From positions 496,001 to 560,000 of the forward strand of contig NZ_CP113056.1 of the NCBI RefSeq assembly GCF_026625645.1: a stretch of DNA of 64,000 nt. The letters run 5' to 3'. The notes below the pieces were generated by a model. The model was not told the DNA's origin. It did not search any database and worked only from the letters and a program-made list of their open reading frames with translations. Made by a program: the position numbers and the translations under genes. This DNA is from Ancylobacter sp. SL191 (GTDB lineage Bacteria; Pseudomonadota; Alphaproteobacteria; Rhizobiales; Xanthobacteraceae). Position 1 is the first letter of the stretch. Every line of letters starts with the position of its first letter. Shown piece by piece: positions 24,511-34,763 of the stretch.

Positions 24511-27140
24511 TGACGACGATGCCCGCCCCGATGCCCGCCCCTTGGCCCGCCCTCACCGCCACCTACCGGCTGCAGTTCCACCGCGACTTCCCGTTCAGCA
24601 AGGCCGAGGCGCTGGTGCCCTATCTCGCCCGACTCGGCATCAGCCATCTCTACGCCTCGCCCATCACCGCGGCGGTGGCGGGCTCGACCCATGGCTATGA
24701 CGTCGCCGACCCCACACGGGTGAACCCGGAGCTCGGCGGCGAGGAGGGGCTGCTCAGCCTGTGCGCGGCGCTGGAGCGCCATGGCATGGGGCTCATCATC
24801 GACATCGTGCCGAACCACATGGCCGCCTCTACCCAGAACCCGTTCTGGCTCGACATGCTGGAAGGCGGCCCCGACAGCCCCGCCGCCCGCATTTTCGACG
24901 TCGCCTGGGAGACGGGCCGGCTGGTGCTGCCCGTGCTCGGCGATCCGCTTCAGGCGACCATCGAGGCCGGGCAGATCACCCTCGCGGTCAATGAGGCACG
25001 CGGCGGCATCGACGCGGTGGTCTATGGCGAGCAGCGCTTCCCGCTAAGGCAGGAGAGCATCGCCGAACTGGTCGCCCGCCTGCCGGCCGCCGTCCACATC
25101 GCGGCTGCGGCGGGGAGCACGGACACATCGGACTCATCGGCCAATCCGCTGGACACACCGGCCTCATCGTCCACCACACTGCACTCATCGTCCACGCGGT
25201 TTCAGGGCGGCCGGATCGACCTGTCCGGGCTCGATCCGGTAACCCGGCTCGCCTTCGATACGGTGCTGGCGGAGGCAGATATTACCTCCCTGCTTGAGGC
25301 CCAGCACTGGCGCCTCGCCTGGTGGCGCACCGCGGCGCATGACCTCAATTACCGCCGCTTCTTCAACATCACCGATCTCGCCGGCGTGCGCGTCGAAGAC
25401 CCCGAGGTGTTCGAGCTGGTTCACCGCCTGCCGCTCGATCTCGTCCGCCGCGGCCTCGTTCATGGCCTGCGCGTCGACCATATCGACGGGCTTGTCGATC
25501 CCGCATCTTATTGCGATCGCTTGCGAAACGCCGTCGGACCGGACGTGCTCATCGTCATCGAGAAGATCCTCGAACCGGGCGAGACGCTGCGCGACTGGCC
25601 GATCGACGGCACCACCGGCTATGAGCGGCTGAACGACATCAATGGCCTGTTCGTCTCTAGCGAGGGCTATGCCGCCTTTGAGGAGGCGCTGCGTCAGCGG
25701 CATCTTGTTACCGGCACCGCCACCACCCGCCTCGCCAGTGCCAAGGAGCAGGTGCTGGAGGCGAGCCTTTCCACGGAAGTGGAGACGCTGACCACCCTCG
25801 CCCGCGACGGGCTCGATGCGGAGATGAAGGCGGGCGACCTGACCGAGACCGCGATCCGCAACGCCGTGGTCGCCCTTCTCGTGCATTGCCCGGTCTATCG
25901 CTCCTATGCCACCGAAACGTTTTCTCCTGAAGATTCAGCCATTTGGCAGCAGATCAGCGACGCCGTCGCGGCGGCGGAAGACCCGCTGACCACGGCCGCG
26001 GCGCAGGTGCTGCTCGCTCGCATGGCCGCGCCGCGGAACGACAGCGATCGGCAGTTCCGCGTCCGCTTCCAGCAGCTCGGCGGCCCGGCCATGGCGAAGG
26101 GGTATGAAGATACCGAGCTTTACCGCACGCCGATCCTGCTCTCCGTCAATGAGGTCGGCTCCAGCCTCGACCACCCCACCCGTTCGGGCGAAGAAGTTCA
26201 CGCCATCTTCACCGCCCGCGCGGTGGAAAAGCGTCGCGATCTCAACCCGCTAGCGACACACGACACCAAGCGCGGCCCCGACACCCGCGCCCGTCTCGAC
26301 GCGCTGAGCCAACGCCCGGCGCTGTGGCTGAACTTCCTGGCGACGCAGGAGACGGTGCTCGGCAATCTGGTGGTAACCGAAGACGGGCGGATGATGCCCG
26401 ACGCCATCGATCAAGTGCTTATCCTGCAAACGCTTTTGTCGGCCTGGCCGATCTCGCCCGAGCGCATGGACGGCTATCTCACCAAGGCGCTGCGCGAGGC
26501 CAAGCGGCACTCCAACTGGGAGACGCCGGACGAGGCCTATGAGGCCGCCGCCAAGGCGTTCAGCGCCGCCATCCTCAGCGAGGAACGCGGCGCCCCGGTG
26601 CGGCAGGCGCTGGAAGCACTGGTGGAGGCGCTCGCGCCCGCCACGCGGCTCGTCAGCCTCGCCCAGACCGCGCTCCAGCTCACCCTGCCGGGCACGCCAG
26701 ATATCTATCAGGGCACGGAATTCCGCGATTTCTCGCTGGTTGATCCCGATAATCGCCGCCCCGTCGACTGGGAGCGCCGCAGCGCCGCACTGGAAGCCGG
26801 CGCAGGCGATGACAGCGATGCCGATGCCGAGAAGCTGGTATTTTCACACCTCCTGCTGAATCTGCGCCGCGCCAACCGCGCCCTCACGGAGGGCGACTAC
26901 CGCCCGCTCGACCTGCCCGCCTCCGATTGGGGCTGGTTCGGCTTCGAGCGGCGCCAGGGCGATCAGGCGGTGCGGGTTATCGTGCCCACCCGCCTGCCGC
27001 CGGAGACCACCGATGCCCTCGCCCTCCCCGCCCCGGCGGAGCCCGGCTGGCGCACGCTGGAGGGCGAGACGCTGGAGCCCGGCACCGCCCCGATTCCCCG
27101 CGACGCTCGCTATCCCCTTGTGATCCTTCACAAAGGCTGA
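24510..27140 (+). CDS. treY: Malto-oligosyltrehalose synthase TreY (GH13)
   Basis: 876 residues. It isomerises the reducing-end glucose of malto-oligosaccharides to an alpha,alpha-1,1 linkage, the first step of the TreY/TreZ route. The N-terminal motif ATYRLQFHRDFPF and HGYDVADPTRVNPELGG are diagnostic. Catalytic residues: Asp323 (LRVDHIDGL), Glu351 (IVIEKILEPGE) and Asp585 (THDTKRGPD). An unusual Ser/Thr-rich linker at about residues 200-232 is encoded by imperfect 30-bp tandem repeats. It begins at the TGATG overlap with treZ. Cytoplasmic; likely produces trehalose under osmotic or desiccation stress. Confidence 0.95.
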   Translation: MTTMPAPMPAPWPALTATYRLQFHRDFPFSKAEALVPYLARLGISHLYASPITAAVAGSTHGYDVADPTRVNPELGGEEGLLSLCAALERHGMGLIIDIVPNHMAASTQNPFWLDMLEGGPDSPAARIFDVAWETGRLVLPVLGDPLQATIEAGQITLAVNEARGGIDAVVYGEQRFPLRQESIAELVARLPAAVHIAAAAGSTDTSDSSANPLDTPASSSTTLHSSSTRFQGGRIDLSGLDPVTRLAFDTVLAEADITSLLEAQHWRLAWWRTAAHDLNYRRFFNITDLAGVRVEDPEVFELVHRLPLDLVRRGLVHGLRVDHIDGLVDPASYCDRLRNAVGPDVLIVIEKILEPGETLRDWPIDGTTGYERLNDINGLFVSSEGYAAFEEALRQRHLVTGTATTRLASAKEQVLEASLSTEVETLTTLARDGLDAEMKAGDLTETAIRNAVVALLVHCPVYRSYATETFSPEDSAIWQQISDAVAAAEDPLTTAAAQVLLARMAAPRNDSDRQFRVRFQQLGGPAMAKGYEDTELYRTPILLSVNEVGSSLDHPTRSGEEVHAIFTARAVEKRRDLNPLATHDTKRGPDTRARLDALSQRPALWLNFLATQETVLGNLVVTEDGRMMPDAIDQVLILQTLLSAWPISPERMDGYLTKALREAKRHSNWETPDEAYEAAAKAFSAAILSEERGAPVRQALEALVEALAPATRLVSLAQTALQLTLPGTPDIYQGTEFRDFSLVDPDNRRPVDWERRSAALEAGAGDDSDADAEKLVFSHLLLNLRRANRALTEGDYRPLDLPASDWGWFGFERRQGDQAVRVIVPTRLPPETTDALALPAPAEPGWRTLEGETLEPGTAPIPRDARYPLVILHKG
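25121..25195 (+). repeat. Imperfect 30-bp tandem repeat inside treY
   Basis: Units 25121-25150 and 25151-25180 both begin GGACACA and contain CTCATCG at the same place; a partial third unit follows to about 25195. The 30-bp period equals 10 codons, so length change keeps the frame. It encodes the Ser/Thr-rich insert of TreY. Confidence 0.6.
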
Positions 27141-27266
27141 TCCCACCCGCGCCGCGCACGCGAACCACGGCGCATAAAGCCGGTTGGCGATGGAACCGGG
27201 CACCGTCTTGCGGCTTGTCGAGGTTGCACCGCACCAACGGTGCGCGGGCAGCGAGCGAGGGTGAGA

Positions 27267-28793
27267 ATGCGGCGGCGCGACGTTCTTCTGGGAGCGGCCA
27301 TTCTGGCGGTAACAGGTTCCGGCATCTGGCCCGCGACCCGCGAAGACGCGGAGGCGCAGGCCGACAAGCCCACGCGCTTCGACGCCCAGACCGTGCGCCA
27401 GCTCGCGCGCGAGCTGGCCGCGCGCCCCTATGCCAACCCCGACCGGCAATTGCCCAAGGAACTCAACGACCTCAGCTACGACCAGTACCGCAATATCCGC
27501 TTCAACCCGGACCGCGCGCTCTGGCGCGGCCAGGGCACGCCGTTCGAGGCGCAGCTGCTGCATCGCGGCTTCCTGTTCCGCGACAAGGTGGAGATCTACA
27601 CGGTCACCCAGGGCGAGGCGCGCCGCGTCGAGTATGCGCCCGGTCTGTTCCGCTTCGAGCATGGGCTGCAGCCGCCCGACCCCAAGCTGGACCTTGATTT
27701 CTCAGGCTTTCGCCTGCACAGCCCGATCAACCGGCCGGACTATCTGGACGAGGTCGCTGTGTTCCAGGGCGCGAGCTATTTCCGCGCCCTCGGCAAGGAA
27801 CAGGTCTACGGCACCTCGGCGCGCGGCCTCGCCATCAAGACGGCGGACGCCGGCGGCGAGGAATTCCCCATCTTCAAGGCGTTCTGGATCGAGGAACCCC
27901 GCGCGGGCGTCGATTCCATCGTCGTCCACGCCCTGCTCGACAGCCCGAGCTGCGCCGCCGCGCACCGCTTCACCATCCGGCCGGGCACCTCGACCGTGAT
28001 GACGGTGGAGATGACGCTGTATCCCCGCACCGATGTCGACAAGGCGGGTCTCGCCTCGCTCACCAGCATGTTCATGTTCGGGCCGAATGACCGCGACGGC
28101 ATCGACGATTTCCGCCCGATGGTCTGCGACGCCGACGGCCTCGCCATCGTCACCGGCACTGGCGAGCGGCTGTGGCGCCCGCTCTCCAACCCCAAGCGGC
28201 TGCAGATTTCCTCTTTTGAATCAACGAACATCCGCGGCTTCGGTCTGATGCAGCGCCAGCGTTCCTTCTTCGACTATCAGGATCTGGAGGCGCGCTATGA
28301 GCGGCGCCCCAGCGTCTGGGTCGAGCCGATCGGCGATTGGGGCGAGGGCGCGGTGCATCTGGTGGAAATCCCCACCCCGGAGGAAGTCCACGACAACATC
28401 GTCACCTATTGGCGACCGAAGGAGCCGCTGCGCAAGGGACGGGAGTATTATTACACCTACCGCCTGCATTGGGGCTGGGACAGCCCGGACCGGCCGGAAC
28501 TCGGCCGCTTCGGCCTCACCCGCGTCGGCGGCAATGCCGAGCGCCGCCAGTTCGTGCTCGATCTCGTCGGCGACAGTATCAAGAACCTGCCACCGGAAGG
28601 GCTCTCCGCGCGCGTCACCGCCGGCACCGGCACGATCTCCAATGTCGTGCTCCAGCGCCACCCGGACATTGAGGGCTGGCGCATCGCCTTCACCTTCGAG
28701 CCCAAGGGCGCGGATCTCGCCGAGCTGCGCGCGGAAATGCTGCGCGGCGAGGAAAAGCTGGCCGAAAGCTGGGTTTACCGATGGACGGCGTGA
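27267..28793 (+). CDS. mdoG: Periplasmic glucan biosynthesis protein MdoG/OpgG
   Basis: 508 residues. The N-terminus MRRRDVLLGAAILAVTGSG is a twin-arginine-type signal, so the protein is probably exported folded to the periplasm. The MdoG domain fills the rest, with characteristic segments such as LSYDQYRNIRF near residue 70 and RPMVCDADGLAI in the second half. It takes part in building or branching osmoregulated periplasmic glucans made by MdoH. ATG 27267 is preceded by a GAGGGTGAG purine run. The stop overlaps the mdoH start by 13 nt, so the pair is coupled. Tat rather than Sec export makes it resemble the MdoD paralogue in that respect. Confidence 0.92.
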   Translation: MRRRDVLLGAAILAVTGSGIWPATREDAEAQADKPTRFDAQTVRQLARELAARPYANPDRQLPKELNDLSYDQYRNIRFNPDRALWRGQGTPFEAQLLHRGFLFRDKVEIYTVTQGEARRVEYAPGLFRFEHGLQPPDPKLDLDFSGFRLHSPINRPDYLDEVAVFQGASYFRALGKEQVYGTSARGLAIKTADAGGEEFPIFKAFWIEEPRAGVDSIVVHALLDSPSCAAAHRFTIRPGTSTVMTVEMTLYPRTDVDKAGLASLTSMFMFGPNDRDGIDDFRPMVCDADGLAIVTGTGERLWRPLSNPKRLQISSFESTNIRGFGLMQRQRSFFDYQDLEARYERRPSVWVEPIGDWGEGAVHLVEIPTPEEVHDNIVTYWRPKEPLRKGREYYYTYRLHWGWDSPDRPELGRFGLTRVGGNAERRQFVLDLVGDSIKNLPPEGLSARVTAGTGTISNVVLQRHPDIEGWRIAFTFEPKGADLAELRAEMLRGEEKLAESWVYRWTA

Positions 28794-30931
28794 CGCTGGA
28801 GCGCGCGCCGGCGCTCGGCCACGACGCCCCGGCGGCACTGGCGGATGCCCTGCCCCCCGAGGCCCCGCTCGCCATGCCCGTCCAGTCGCTCTGGCAGGCA
28901 CCGCGCGCGTCCCATCCCCCGGGACCGCGCCTCGCTTTGTGGCTGCGCCGGGCCTTCGTCTTCCTCGGCGCCGCCGTCCTGACGATGTTCGCCGCGCATG
29001 AGATGTATCTCGTGCTCGATGTTGGCGGGCTGACGGTGCTGGAAGGCGTGGTGCTGGCGCTGTTCGTCGTGCTGTTCGCCTGGATCGGCTTCTCCTTCAC
29101 CAATGCGCTCGGCGGGGCGATGGCGATGCTCGGCCGCCGCGTCGATCCGCTCGGCATTGCCACGGCGACGCCCGCCCCGCTGACGCAGCGTACCGCCATT
29201 CTCATGCCGACCTATAATGAGGCGCCGGCGCGCATCTTCGCCGGGCTGCAGGCGACCTATGAATCGGTGGAGGCGACCGGGGCCATCGACGCTTTCGACT
29301 TCTTCATCCTCAGCGACACCACCGATGCCGATGTGTGGATCGCCGAGGAAGCCGCCTTCCTCGCCTTGCGTGAACGCACCGGGGGGCATTCCCGCCTATT
29401 TTACCGCCGCCGGCCGAAGAACATCGACCGCAAGGCCGGCAATATCGGCGAATGGGTGACGCGCTTCGGCGGGGCCTATGAGGCCATGCTGGTGCTCGAC
29501 GCCGACAGCGTGATGACCGGGGACTGCATCCTCGCCGTCGCCGGCGCCATGGAGCGCCACCCCCATGTCGGGCTGATCCAGACACTGCCGGTCATCGTCG
29601 GCGGGCGCACGCTGTTCTCCCGCATGCAGCAATTCGCCGGGCGGCTCTATGGCCCGATGCTGGCGGAGGGCCTCGCCTGGTGGCACGGGCCGGACAGCAA
29701 TTACTGGGGCCACAACGCCATCATCCGCACCCGCGCCTTCGCCGGCAGCGCCGGGCTGCCGCATCTGAAGGGCCGCAAACCCTTTGGCGGACATATTCTC
29801 AGCCATGATTTCATCGAGGCGGCGCTGATCCGGCGCGGTGGCTGGGCGGTACATATGGTGCCCTGGCTGAAGGGCTCCTATGAGGAAGGCCCGCCCGCCC
29901 TCACCGATCTCGCCGTGCGCGACCGGCGCTGGTGCCAGGGCAATCTCCAGCACGCCGCCGTGCTGCCGGCGCGCGGGCTGCACCCGGTGAGCCGCATCCA
30001 TCTGCTGACCGGCATCGGGTCGTATATTACCGCCCCGCTCTGGCTCATCATGCTGATCGCCGGCCTGATGACCGCGCTGCAGGCGCGCTTCGTGCCGCCG
30101 GATTATTTCCCCTCTGAATTCTCGCTGTTCCCCAACTGGCCGGCGCAGGATCCCATTCGCGCCGCCTGGGTGTTCGTCGGCACGATGGGCGTGCTGCTGC
30201 TGCCGAAGGTGATCGCCTACCTCGTCATGCTGACCGACCCGCCGACCCGCCGCGCCTTTGGCGGCGGCATCCTCGCCTTCTTCGGCATGATCGGCGAGAC
30301 GCTGATCGCCGGCCTTGCCGCCCCCGTCATGATGCTCGCCCAGTCCTCGGCGGTGGCGACCATCCTCGCCGGCCGCGATGGTGGCTGGAATCCGCAGCGG
30401 CGCGATGACGGCACGGTGGCGCTCGGCCCGACGCTGCGCCATTTCCTGCCGCACACCCTGTTCGGCATGGCGCTCGGCGGGGCGGCGCTGGCGATCTCGC
30501 TGCCGCTGTTCCTGTGGATGCTGCCGGTGGTGCTCGGCCTCGTGCTCGCCGTGCCGCTGGTGGTGTGGACCAGCACGCGCTGGCCGCTCGTCTTCCGTGC
30601 CATATTGACGATACCGGAGGAGCGCGCCCCGCCGCCGGTGCTCACCCGCGCCTTCGTGCTTGCCCGGCAGCTTGCGGCCGAGGCGGGCGAGGAAGAAGCC
30701 GTGCAGCGGCTCGCGGGCGACCCGGTTCTGCTCGCCGCGCATCGGCGAATGCTGCCGGCAGCTGAACGCCCGCCGGGCGACTATGCGCCCGAACGCCTCG
30801 TCGCCCGTGCCAAGGTGACGGATGCCGCCCGCCTCGACGAGGCTCTGCGCCTGCTCACCCCGCGCGAGAAAGCAGCAGCACTCGGCGACGGGCCCGCGCT
30901 CGACCGGCTACTCGCCCTCGCCCGCGCCTGA
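28781..30931 (+). CDS. mdoH: Glucans biosynthesis glucosyltransferase MdoH/OpgH (GT2)
   Basis: 716 residues. Inner-membrane processive GT2 enzyme that polymerises glucose from UDP-glucose into the beta-1,2-linked backbone of periplasmic glucans. Two membrane helices (about 60-110) precede the catalytic domain with LMPTYNE, the Asp motif VLDADSV, SHDF and the acceptor motif RDRRWCQGN (R-x-x-RW form of QxxRW). Several helices follow at about 410-620, and then a cytoplasmic tail of about 110 residues. It overlaps mdoG by 13 nt. The N-terminus is shorter than in E. coli, as usual in alphaproteobacteria. Confidence 0.94.
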   Translation: MDGVTLERAPALGHDAPAALADALPPEAPLAMPVQSLWQAPRASHPPGPRLALWLRRAFVFLGAAVLTMFAAHEMYLVLDVGGLTVLEGVVLALFVVLFAWIGFSFTNALGGAMAMLGRRVDPLGIATATPAPLTQRTAILMPTYNEAPARIFAGLQATYESVEATGAIDAFDFFILSDTTDADVWIAEEAAFLALRERTGGHSRLFYRRRPKNIDRKAGNIGEWVTRFGGAYEAMLVLDADSVMTGDCILAVAGAMERHPHVGLIQTLPVIVGGRTLFSRMQQFAGRLYGPMLAEGLAWWHGPDSNYWGHNAIIRTRAFAGSAGLPHLKGRKPFGGHILSHDFIEAALIRRGGWAVHMVPWLKGSYEEGPPALTDLAVRDRRWCQGNLQHAAVLPARGLHPVSRIHLLTGIGSYITAPLWLIMLIAGLMTALQARFVPPDYFPSEFSLFPNWPAQDPIRAAWVFVGTMGVLLLPKVIAYLVMLTDPPTRRAFGGGILAFFGMIGETLIAGLAAPVMMLAQSSAVATILAGRDGGWNPQRRDDGTVALGPTLRHFLPHTLFGMALGGAALAISLPLFLWMLPVVLGLVLAVPLVVWTSTRWPLVFRAILTIPEERAPPPVLTRAFVLARQLAAEAGEEEAVQRLAGDPVLLAAHRRMLPAAERPPGDYAPERLVARAKVTDAARLDEALRLLTPREKAAALGDGPALDRLLALARA

Positions 30932-30942
30932 CGACGCTCATG

Positions 30943-30964
30943 AAAACGGGGGCCAACGCCCCCG
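30943..30964 (-). terminator. Rho-independent terminator for the DUF2188 gene
   Basis: A 7-bp perfect GC stem (CGGGGGC and complement) with a 4-nt loop is followed, on the minus strand, by TTTT. It lies 50 nt beyond the stop of the small minus-strand gene and just after mdoH, between convergent genes. On the plus strand there is no T-run. Confidence 0.7.
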
Positions 30965-31013
30965 CTTATAGGTATCATTACACCCAAATTCCGGCACCCT
31001 GCGGCGCCTGCTG

Positions 31014-31280
31014 TCAGCCTCTGGCGGCCCAGTTCGGATCGGTGTCGGAGACCTCGGTTTCCGGCCGGTCGAACCCCTGCGCGGTCTCCTCGTGCCAGGC
31101 GCCCTGCGCATCCTGATAGAGGATCGGGCGCGTCTCGCCGGGCATGGACTGGCGGGCGGCGGCGTCGCGGGCGGCGTTCAGCGCCGCTTCATGGGTCGGG
31201 TGCGTCTCGGAGAAGACATCGCCGAGCTTGTAGGCCCATCCCCCGTCATGTTCGACGATCTCGTAGCGAATATGGGTCAT
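31014..31280 (-). CDS. Small DUF2188-like protein
   Basis: 88 residues, acidic, no signal or membrane segment. The sequence begins MTHIRYEIVEHDGGWAYKLGDVFSETHPTHEAAL, matching the fold of DUF2188-type proteins (an HDGGWAYK strand pair followed by a helix of Ala-rich repeats). AGGA lies 7 nt before the ATG. A terminator follows 50 nt after its stop. Monocistronic by spacing; the poxB gene upstream ends 59 nt before it, so read-through from poxB is possible. The function of the family is not known; it is often found near stress genes. Confidence 0.8.
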   Translation of the reverse strand: MTHIRYEIVEHDGGWAYKLGDVFSETHPTHEAALNAARDAAARQSMPGETRPILYQDAQGAWHEETAQGFDRPETEVSDTDPNWAARG

Positions 31281-31338
31281 GGTGCAATCCTCCTGGCAGG
31301 GAGAACCCGCGCGCGGCGGCGCGGGTTCCGGCCCACTC

Positions 31339-33072
31339 TCAGCGGCGCAGCAGATTGGTGCGGGCGAGATCGAGCACCTCGTCGCCGCGCCCGCTCATCA
31401 CCGCGCGGATCATCCAGAGGCCGAAGCCCTTGGCCTGCTCCAGCCCGATGGTCGGGGGCATGGAGAGTTCCTGCGTGGCGGTGACGACATCGAGCACCGC
31501 CGGCCCATCATGCGCCAGCACGCCCTTGACGGCGGCCGGCAGGTCGCCGGGATCCTCCACCCGCACGCCGTGAATGCCCATGGCGCGGGCCATCGCCGCG
31601 AAATCGGGATTGTCGAGATTGGTGCCGATCTCGACGAAACCATTCGCCTTCATCTCCAGCGCAACGAAGCCGAGCGTGCCGTTGTTGAAGATCACCACCT
31701 TCACCGGCAGCTTCTGCTGGGTCAGCGTGATGAGGTCGCCCATCAGCATGGTGAAGCCGCCATCGCCGGAGAGCGAGACCACCTGCCGGCCGGGATAGGC
31801 CGACTGGGCGCCGATGGCGTGCGGCAGCGCATTGGCCATCGAACCATGCACCAGCGAGCCGAGAAGACGGCGCTTTCCGTTCATCTTCAGGTAGCGCGCG
31901 GCCCAGATGGTCGGGGTGCCGACATCGAAGGTGAACACCGCATCCTCCGCCGCCGTCTCGCTGACCAGCCGCGCGAGATATTGCGGGTGGATCGGCGGGC
32001 GACCGGCCGTGCCGGTGGCGAGGTCGTCGAGGCCGCCCCGCACCTTGCGGTATTTTTCAACCATCGTGTCCAGATGGGTGCGGTCGGCCTTGGCGGCGAG
32101 TTTCGGCAGCAGCGCGTCGATGGTCAGCCCGACATCGCCGACGAGGCCGAGATCGAGCTTGCAGCGCCGCCCGAGCTGTTCGGGCCGCACGTCGATCTGC
32201 GCGATGGTAATATCGGAAGGGAAGAACTGCTTGTAGGGAAAGTCCGTCCCCAAGAGCAGCAGCACGTCGCAATCATGCATCGCCTCATAGCCGGAGGAGA
32301 AGCCGATGAAGCCGGTCATGCCGACATCATAGGGATTGTCATACTCAACGAATTCCTTGCCACCGAGCGCATGGACGATGGGGCTCTTGAGCTTTTCGGC
32401 CAGCGCCATCAACGGCTCATGCGCCCCGGCGCAGCCGCGCCCGCAGAACAGGGTGACGCTGCCCGCATTGTTGAGCAGATGGGCCAGCGCATCGATCTCG
32501 CCCTCGGCCGGCACCACGCGCGGAGCGGGCGGCAGCAGGCCGGCATTGGGCGCGCTCTTGCGGGCCGGCGCCGGCTTCAACGCCACATCGCCGGGGATGA
32601 CCACCACCGCGACACCGCGCTTGCCGACGGCGGCGCGGATGGCGTTCTCCAGCACATAGGGCATCTGCTCGGGGCTGGAGACCAGCTCGCAATAGACGCT
32701 GCATTCCTGGAACAGGTTCTGCGGGTGGGTCTCTTGAAAATAGCCACCGCCAATCTCCTGCGAGGGGATCTGCGCGGCGATGGCGAGCACCGGCGTGCGG
32801 CTGCGCTGGGCATCGAACAGGCCGTTGATGAGGTGGAGATTGCCCGGCCCGCAGGAGCCGGCGCAGACCGCGAGCTGCCCGGTGAGCTGCGCCTCGGCGG
32901 AGGCCGCAAAGGCCGCCGTCTCCTCATGGCGCACATGCACCCAGTCCAGCGCGCCGGTCTCGCGGATGGCCTCGGTGAGCCCGTTCAGGCTGTCCCCGAC
33001 GACGCCATAGATGCGCCGGACTCCGGTCTGGTGAAGCGTGGAGACGATGAGATCGGCGACGTTGGCGGCCAT
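31339..33072 (-). CDS. poxB: Thiamine-diphosphate pyruvate oxidase/dehydrogenase (quinone), PoxB-like
   Basis: 577 residues with the three-domain thiamine-diphosphate fold. The catalytic Glu is in [12 protein letters not shown] (about residue 50). The cofactor-binding signature [33 protein letters not shown] region lies at about 430-460. It converts pyruvate to acetate and CO2, passing electrons through FAD to quinone at the membrane. The ATG at 33072 has GAGGTGA 4 nt upstream. Close relatives include acetolactate synthase, but the closest motifs ([29 protein letters not shown]) are those of PoxB. Divergent from the histidine kinase at 33324. Confidence 0.88.
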   Translation of the reverse strand: MAANVADLIVSTLHQTGVRRIYGVVGDSLNGLTEAIRETGALDWVHVRHEETAAFAASAEAQLTGQLAVCAGSCGPGNLHLINGLFDAQRSRTPVLAIAAQIPSQEIGGGYFQETHPQNLFQECSVYCELVSSPEQMPYVLENAIRAAVGKRGVAVVVIPGDVALKPAPARKSAPNAGLLPPAPRVVPAEGEIDALAHLLNNAGSVTLFCGRGCAGAHEPLMALAEKLKSPIVHALGGKEFVEYDNPYDVGMTGFIGFSSGYEAMHDCDVLLLLGTDFPYKQFFPSDITIAQIDVRPEQLGRRCKLDLGLVGDVGLTIDALLPKLAAKADRTHLDTMVEKYRKVRGGLDDLATGTAGRPPIHPQYLARLVSETAAEDAVFTFDVGTPTIWAARYLKMNGKRRLLGSLVHGSMANALPHAIGAQSAYPGRQVVSLSGDGGFTMLMGDLITLTQQKLPVKVVIFNNGTLGFVALEMKANGFVEIGTNLDNPDFAAMARAMGIHGVRVEDPGDLPAAVKGVLAHDGPAVLDVVTATQELSMPPTIGLEQAKGFGLWMIRAVMSGRGDEVLDLARTNLLRR

Positions 33073-33205
33073 GTTTTCACCTCGTTGAACCGAGCGCCTG
33101 CTCACGGCGAAGGCGCTCACCTGCCTCGACACCCCCACTCTGACGGTTTTGGCGGCAGGTTCAATGCAACCTGGAGCAGATGAGCGATACGTTCATCCAA
33201 GAGTG

Positions 33206-33217
33206 ACATACCTATGT
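33206..33217. promoter_or_regulatory. Operator-like element ACATACCTATGT between poxB and the kinase gene
   Basis: ACATA and TATGT arms flank CC in the most AT-rich part of the 251-nt divergent gap; a further TATA follows. Short dyads of this size can be bound by LuxR-type regulators such as the FixJ-like protein encoded two genes downstream. Assignment is speculative. Confidence 0.3.
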
Positions 33218-33323
33218 ATACGCAGCGCCGCCGGGGAAGCTGGTAGACTGGCGCCATGTGCTTGCGCGTTCGACCCTGCTCCGCCACCGGCCACGATTCC
33301 GCACGCGCGGCGAGAGCGTGCGC

Positions 33324-34763
33324 ATGACGCCGCTCGCCCTCGCCCACGGCGCCCGCTCGGCACTGATTCCGCTGCTCGCGGGGCTCCTGGGCCTTGCCAT
33401 CTTCCTCGTGGACACGCTGACCCCGCTCGATATGGCGGTGGCGGTGCTTTATGTCGCCGTGGTGATGCTGCTGGCGGATGTGCTCACCACGCGCGGCATC
33501 CTCGCCGTTGGCGGGCTGTGCATCGTCCTCACCTCGATCAGCTTCCTCACCGTCCATAATGTCCGGTTCGAGCCGGAGGCGGTGGCGCGGGCCTGCGTCG
33601 CCATCTCGGCGATCATCGTCGCCACGCTGCTGTCGCTGCGCAACCGGCGGGCCAGCGACTCGCTGCGCGACCAGGCGGCTTTGCTCGACCTCACGCATGA
33701 CGCGATTCTGGTGCGCGATGCCGACGATACCATCCTGTACTGGAACCGCGGCGCCGAGGAGCTTTATGGCTGGACCGCGGCGGAAGCGATCGGCCACCGC
33801 ACGGCCGAGCTGCTCCGCACCGGCTTTCCGCTCTCGCCCGAAGCGGCCATAGCCGAACTGGAGCGCGACGGGCGTTGGGAGGGCGAGCTGCGTCACGCCC
33901 GCAAGGACGGCTCGCGCGTGATCGTCGCGAGCCGCTGGGCGCTGCGCCGCGACGCGCAGGGCCGTGTTCAGACGATCATGGAGACGAATAACGACATCAC
34001 CGCGCGCAAGGCCGCTCAGGACCGGCTGGACAAGGCGCAGAGCGAACTGACCCATGTGACCCGCATGGCGACGCTCGGCCAGCTCACCGCCTCCATCGCC
34101 CATGAGGTCAACCAGCCGCTCGCCGCCATCGTCACCAATGGGGAAGCGTGCCTGCGCTGGCTGCGGCGGCCGGAGCCGGATGTCGGCGAGGCGCTGGCCT
34201 CGGTCGAGCGGATGATCGCCAATGGCCGCCGCGCCGGCGATGTGGTGGCGCGGCTGCGCGCCCTCTCGCGCCGGCAGTCCGGGCGGCACGAACGGCTCGA
34301 TCTCAACGCGCTCGTCACCGAGAGCCTCGCCCTCATCGAGCGCGAGCTGGCGCGCCATAAGGTCACCGTCACCCTTGATCTCACCGAGAGACTGCCCGCC
34401 GTGGCCGGCGACCGGGTGCAGTTGCAGCAGGTGGTCATCAACCTCGCCATCAATGCCGCCCAGGCGATGGAGGACACGCCGCGCCCCCGCCGGCTATTGC
34501 TGCGCTCAGGGATAGAGGCCGGTCTCGACGGCCCGGTGGTGCGGGTCTCGCTCACCGATAGCGGGAGCGGCGTGGACGATGAGGGGCTGACGCACCTTTT
34601 CGAGCCATTCTACACCTCCAAGCCCGACGGCATGGGCCTTGGCCTGTCGATCAGCCGCTCGCTCATCGAGACCCATGGCGGACGCATCGACGCCACCCGC
34701 AATGCCGAGCGCGGCATGACGTTCGCGATTATCCTGCCCGCCGTGAAGGAGCCCCGCGCGTGA
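33324..34763 (+). CDS. Membrane-bound PAS histidine kinase
   Basis: 479 residues from ATG 33324; a GTG at 33258 would add 22 residues that look non-coding. Four membrane helices occupy about 10-115, then a PAS domain (120-235), a HisKA region with the phosphorylated His in [13 protein letters not shown], and an ATPase domain (N-box [11 protein letters not shown]-boxes [10 protein letters not shown] and GMGLGL). The class matches FixL/TodS-like sensors. It overlaps the following response-regulator gene by 4 nt, so they are a cognate pair. The paralogue at 37928-39838 has the same membrane plan. The signal is unknown. Confidence 0.93.
   Translation: MTPLALAHGARSALIPLLAGLLGLAIFLVDTLTPLDMAVAVLYVAVVMLLADVLTTRGILAVGGLCIVLTSISFLTVHNVRFEPEAVARACVAISAIIVATLLSLRNRRASDSLRDQAALLDLTHDAILVRDADDTILYWNRGAEELYGWTAAEAIGHRTAELLRTGFPLSPEAAIAELERDGRWEGELRHARKDGSRVIVASRWALRRDAQGRVQTIMETNNDITARKAAQDRLDKAQSELTHVTRMATLGQLTASIAHEVNQPLAAIVTNGEACLRWLRRPEPDVGEALASVERMIANGRRAGDVVARLRALSRRQSGRHERLDLNALVTESLALIERELARHKVTVTLDLTERLPAVAGDRVQLQQVVINLAINAAQAMEDTPRPRRLLLRSGIEAGLDGPVVRVSLTDSGSGVDDEGLTHLFEPFYTSKPDGMGLGLSISRSLIETHGGRIDATRNAERGMTFAIILPAVKEPRA

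Noticed and set aside
27229..27243. Short dyad CGCACC-AAC-GGTGCG upstream of mdoG
   Set aside because: Six-base GC arms are expected by chance at this base composition, and no promoter elements accompany it.
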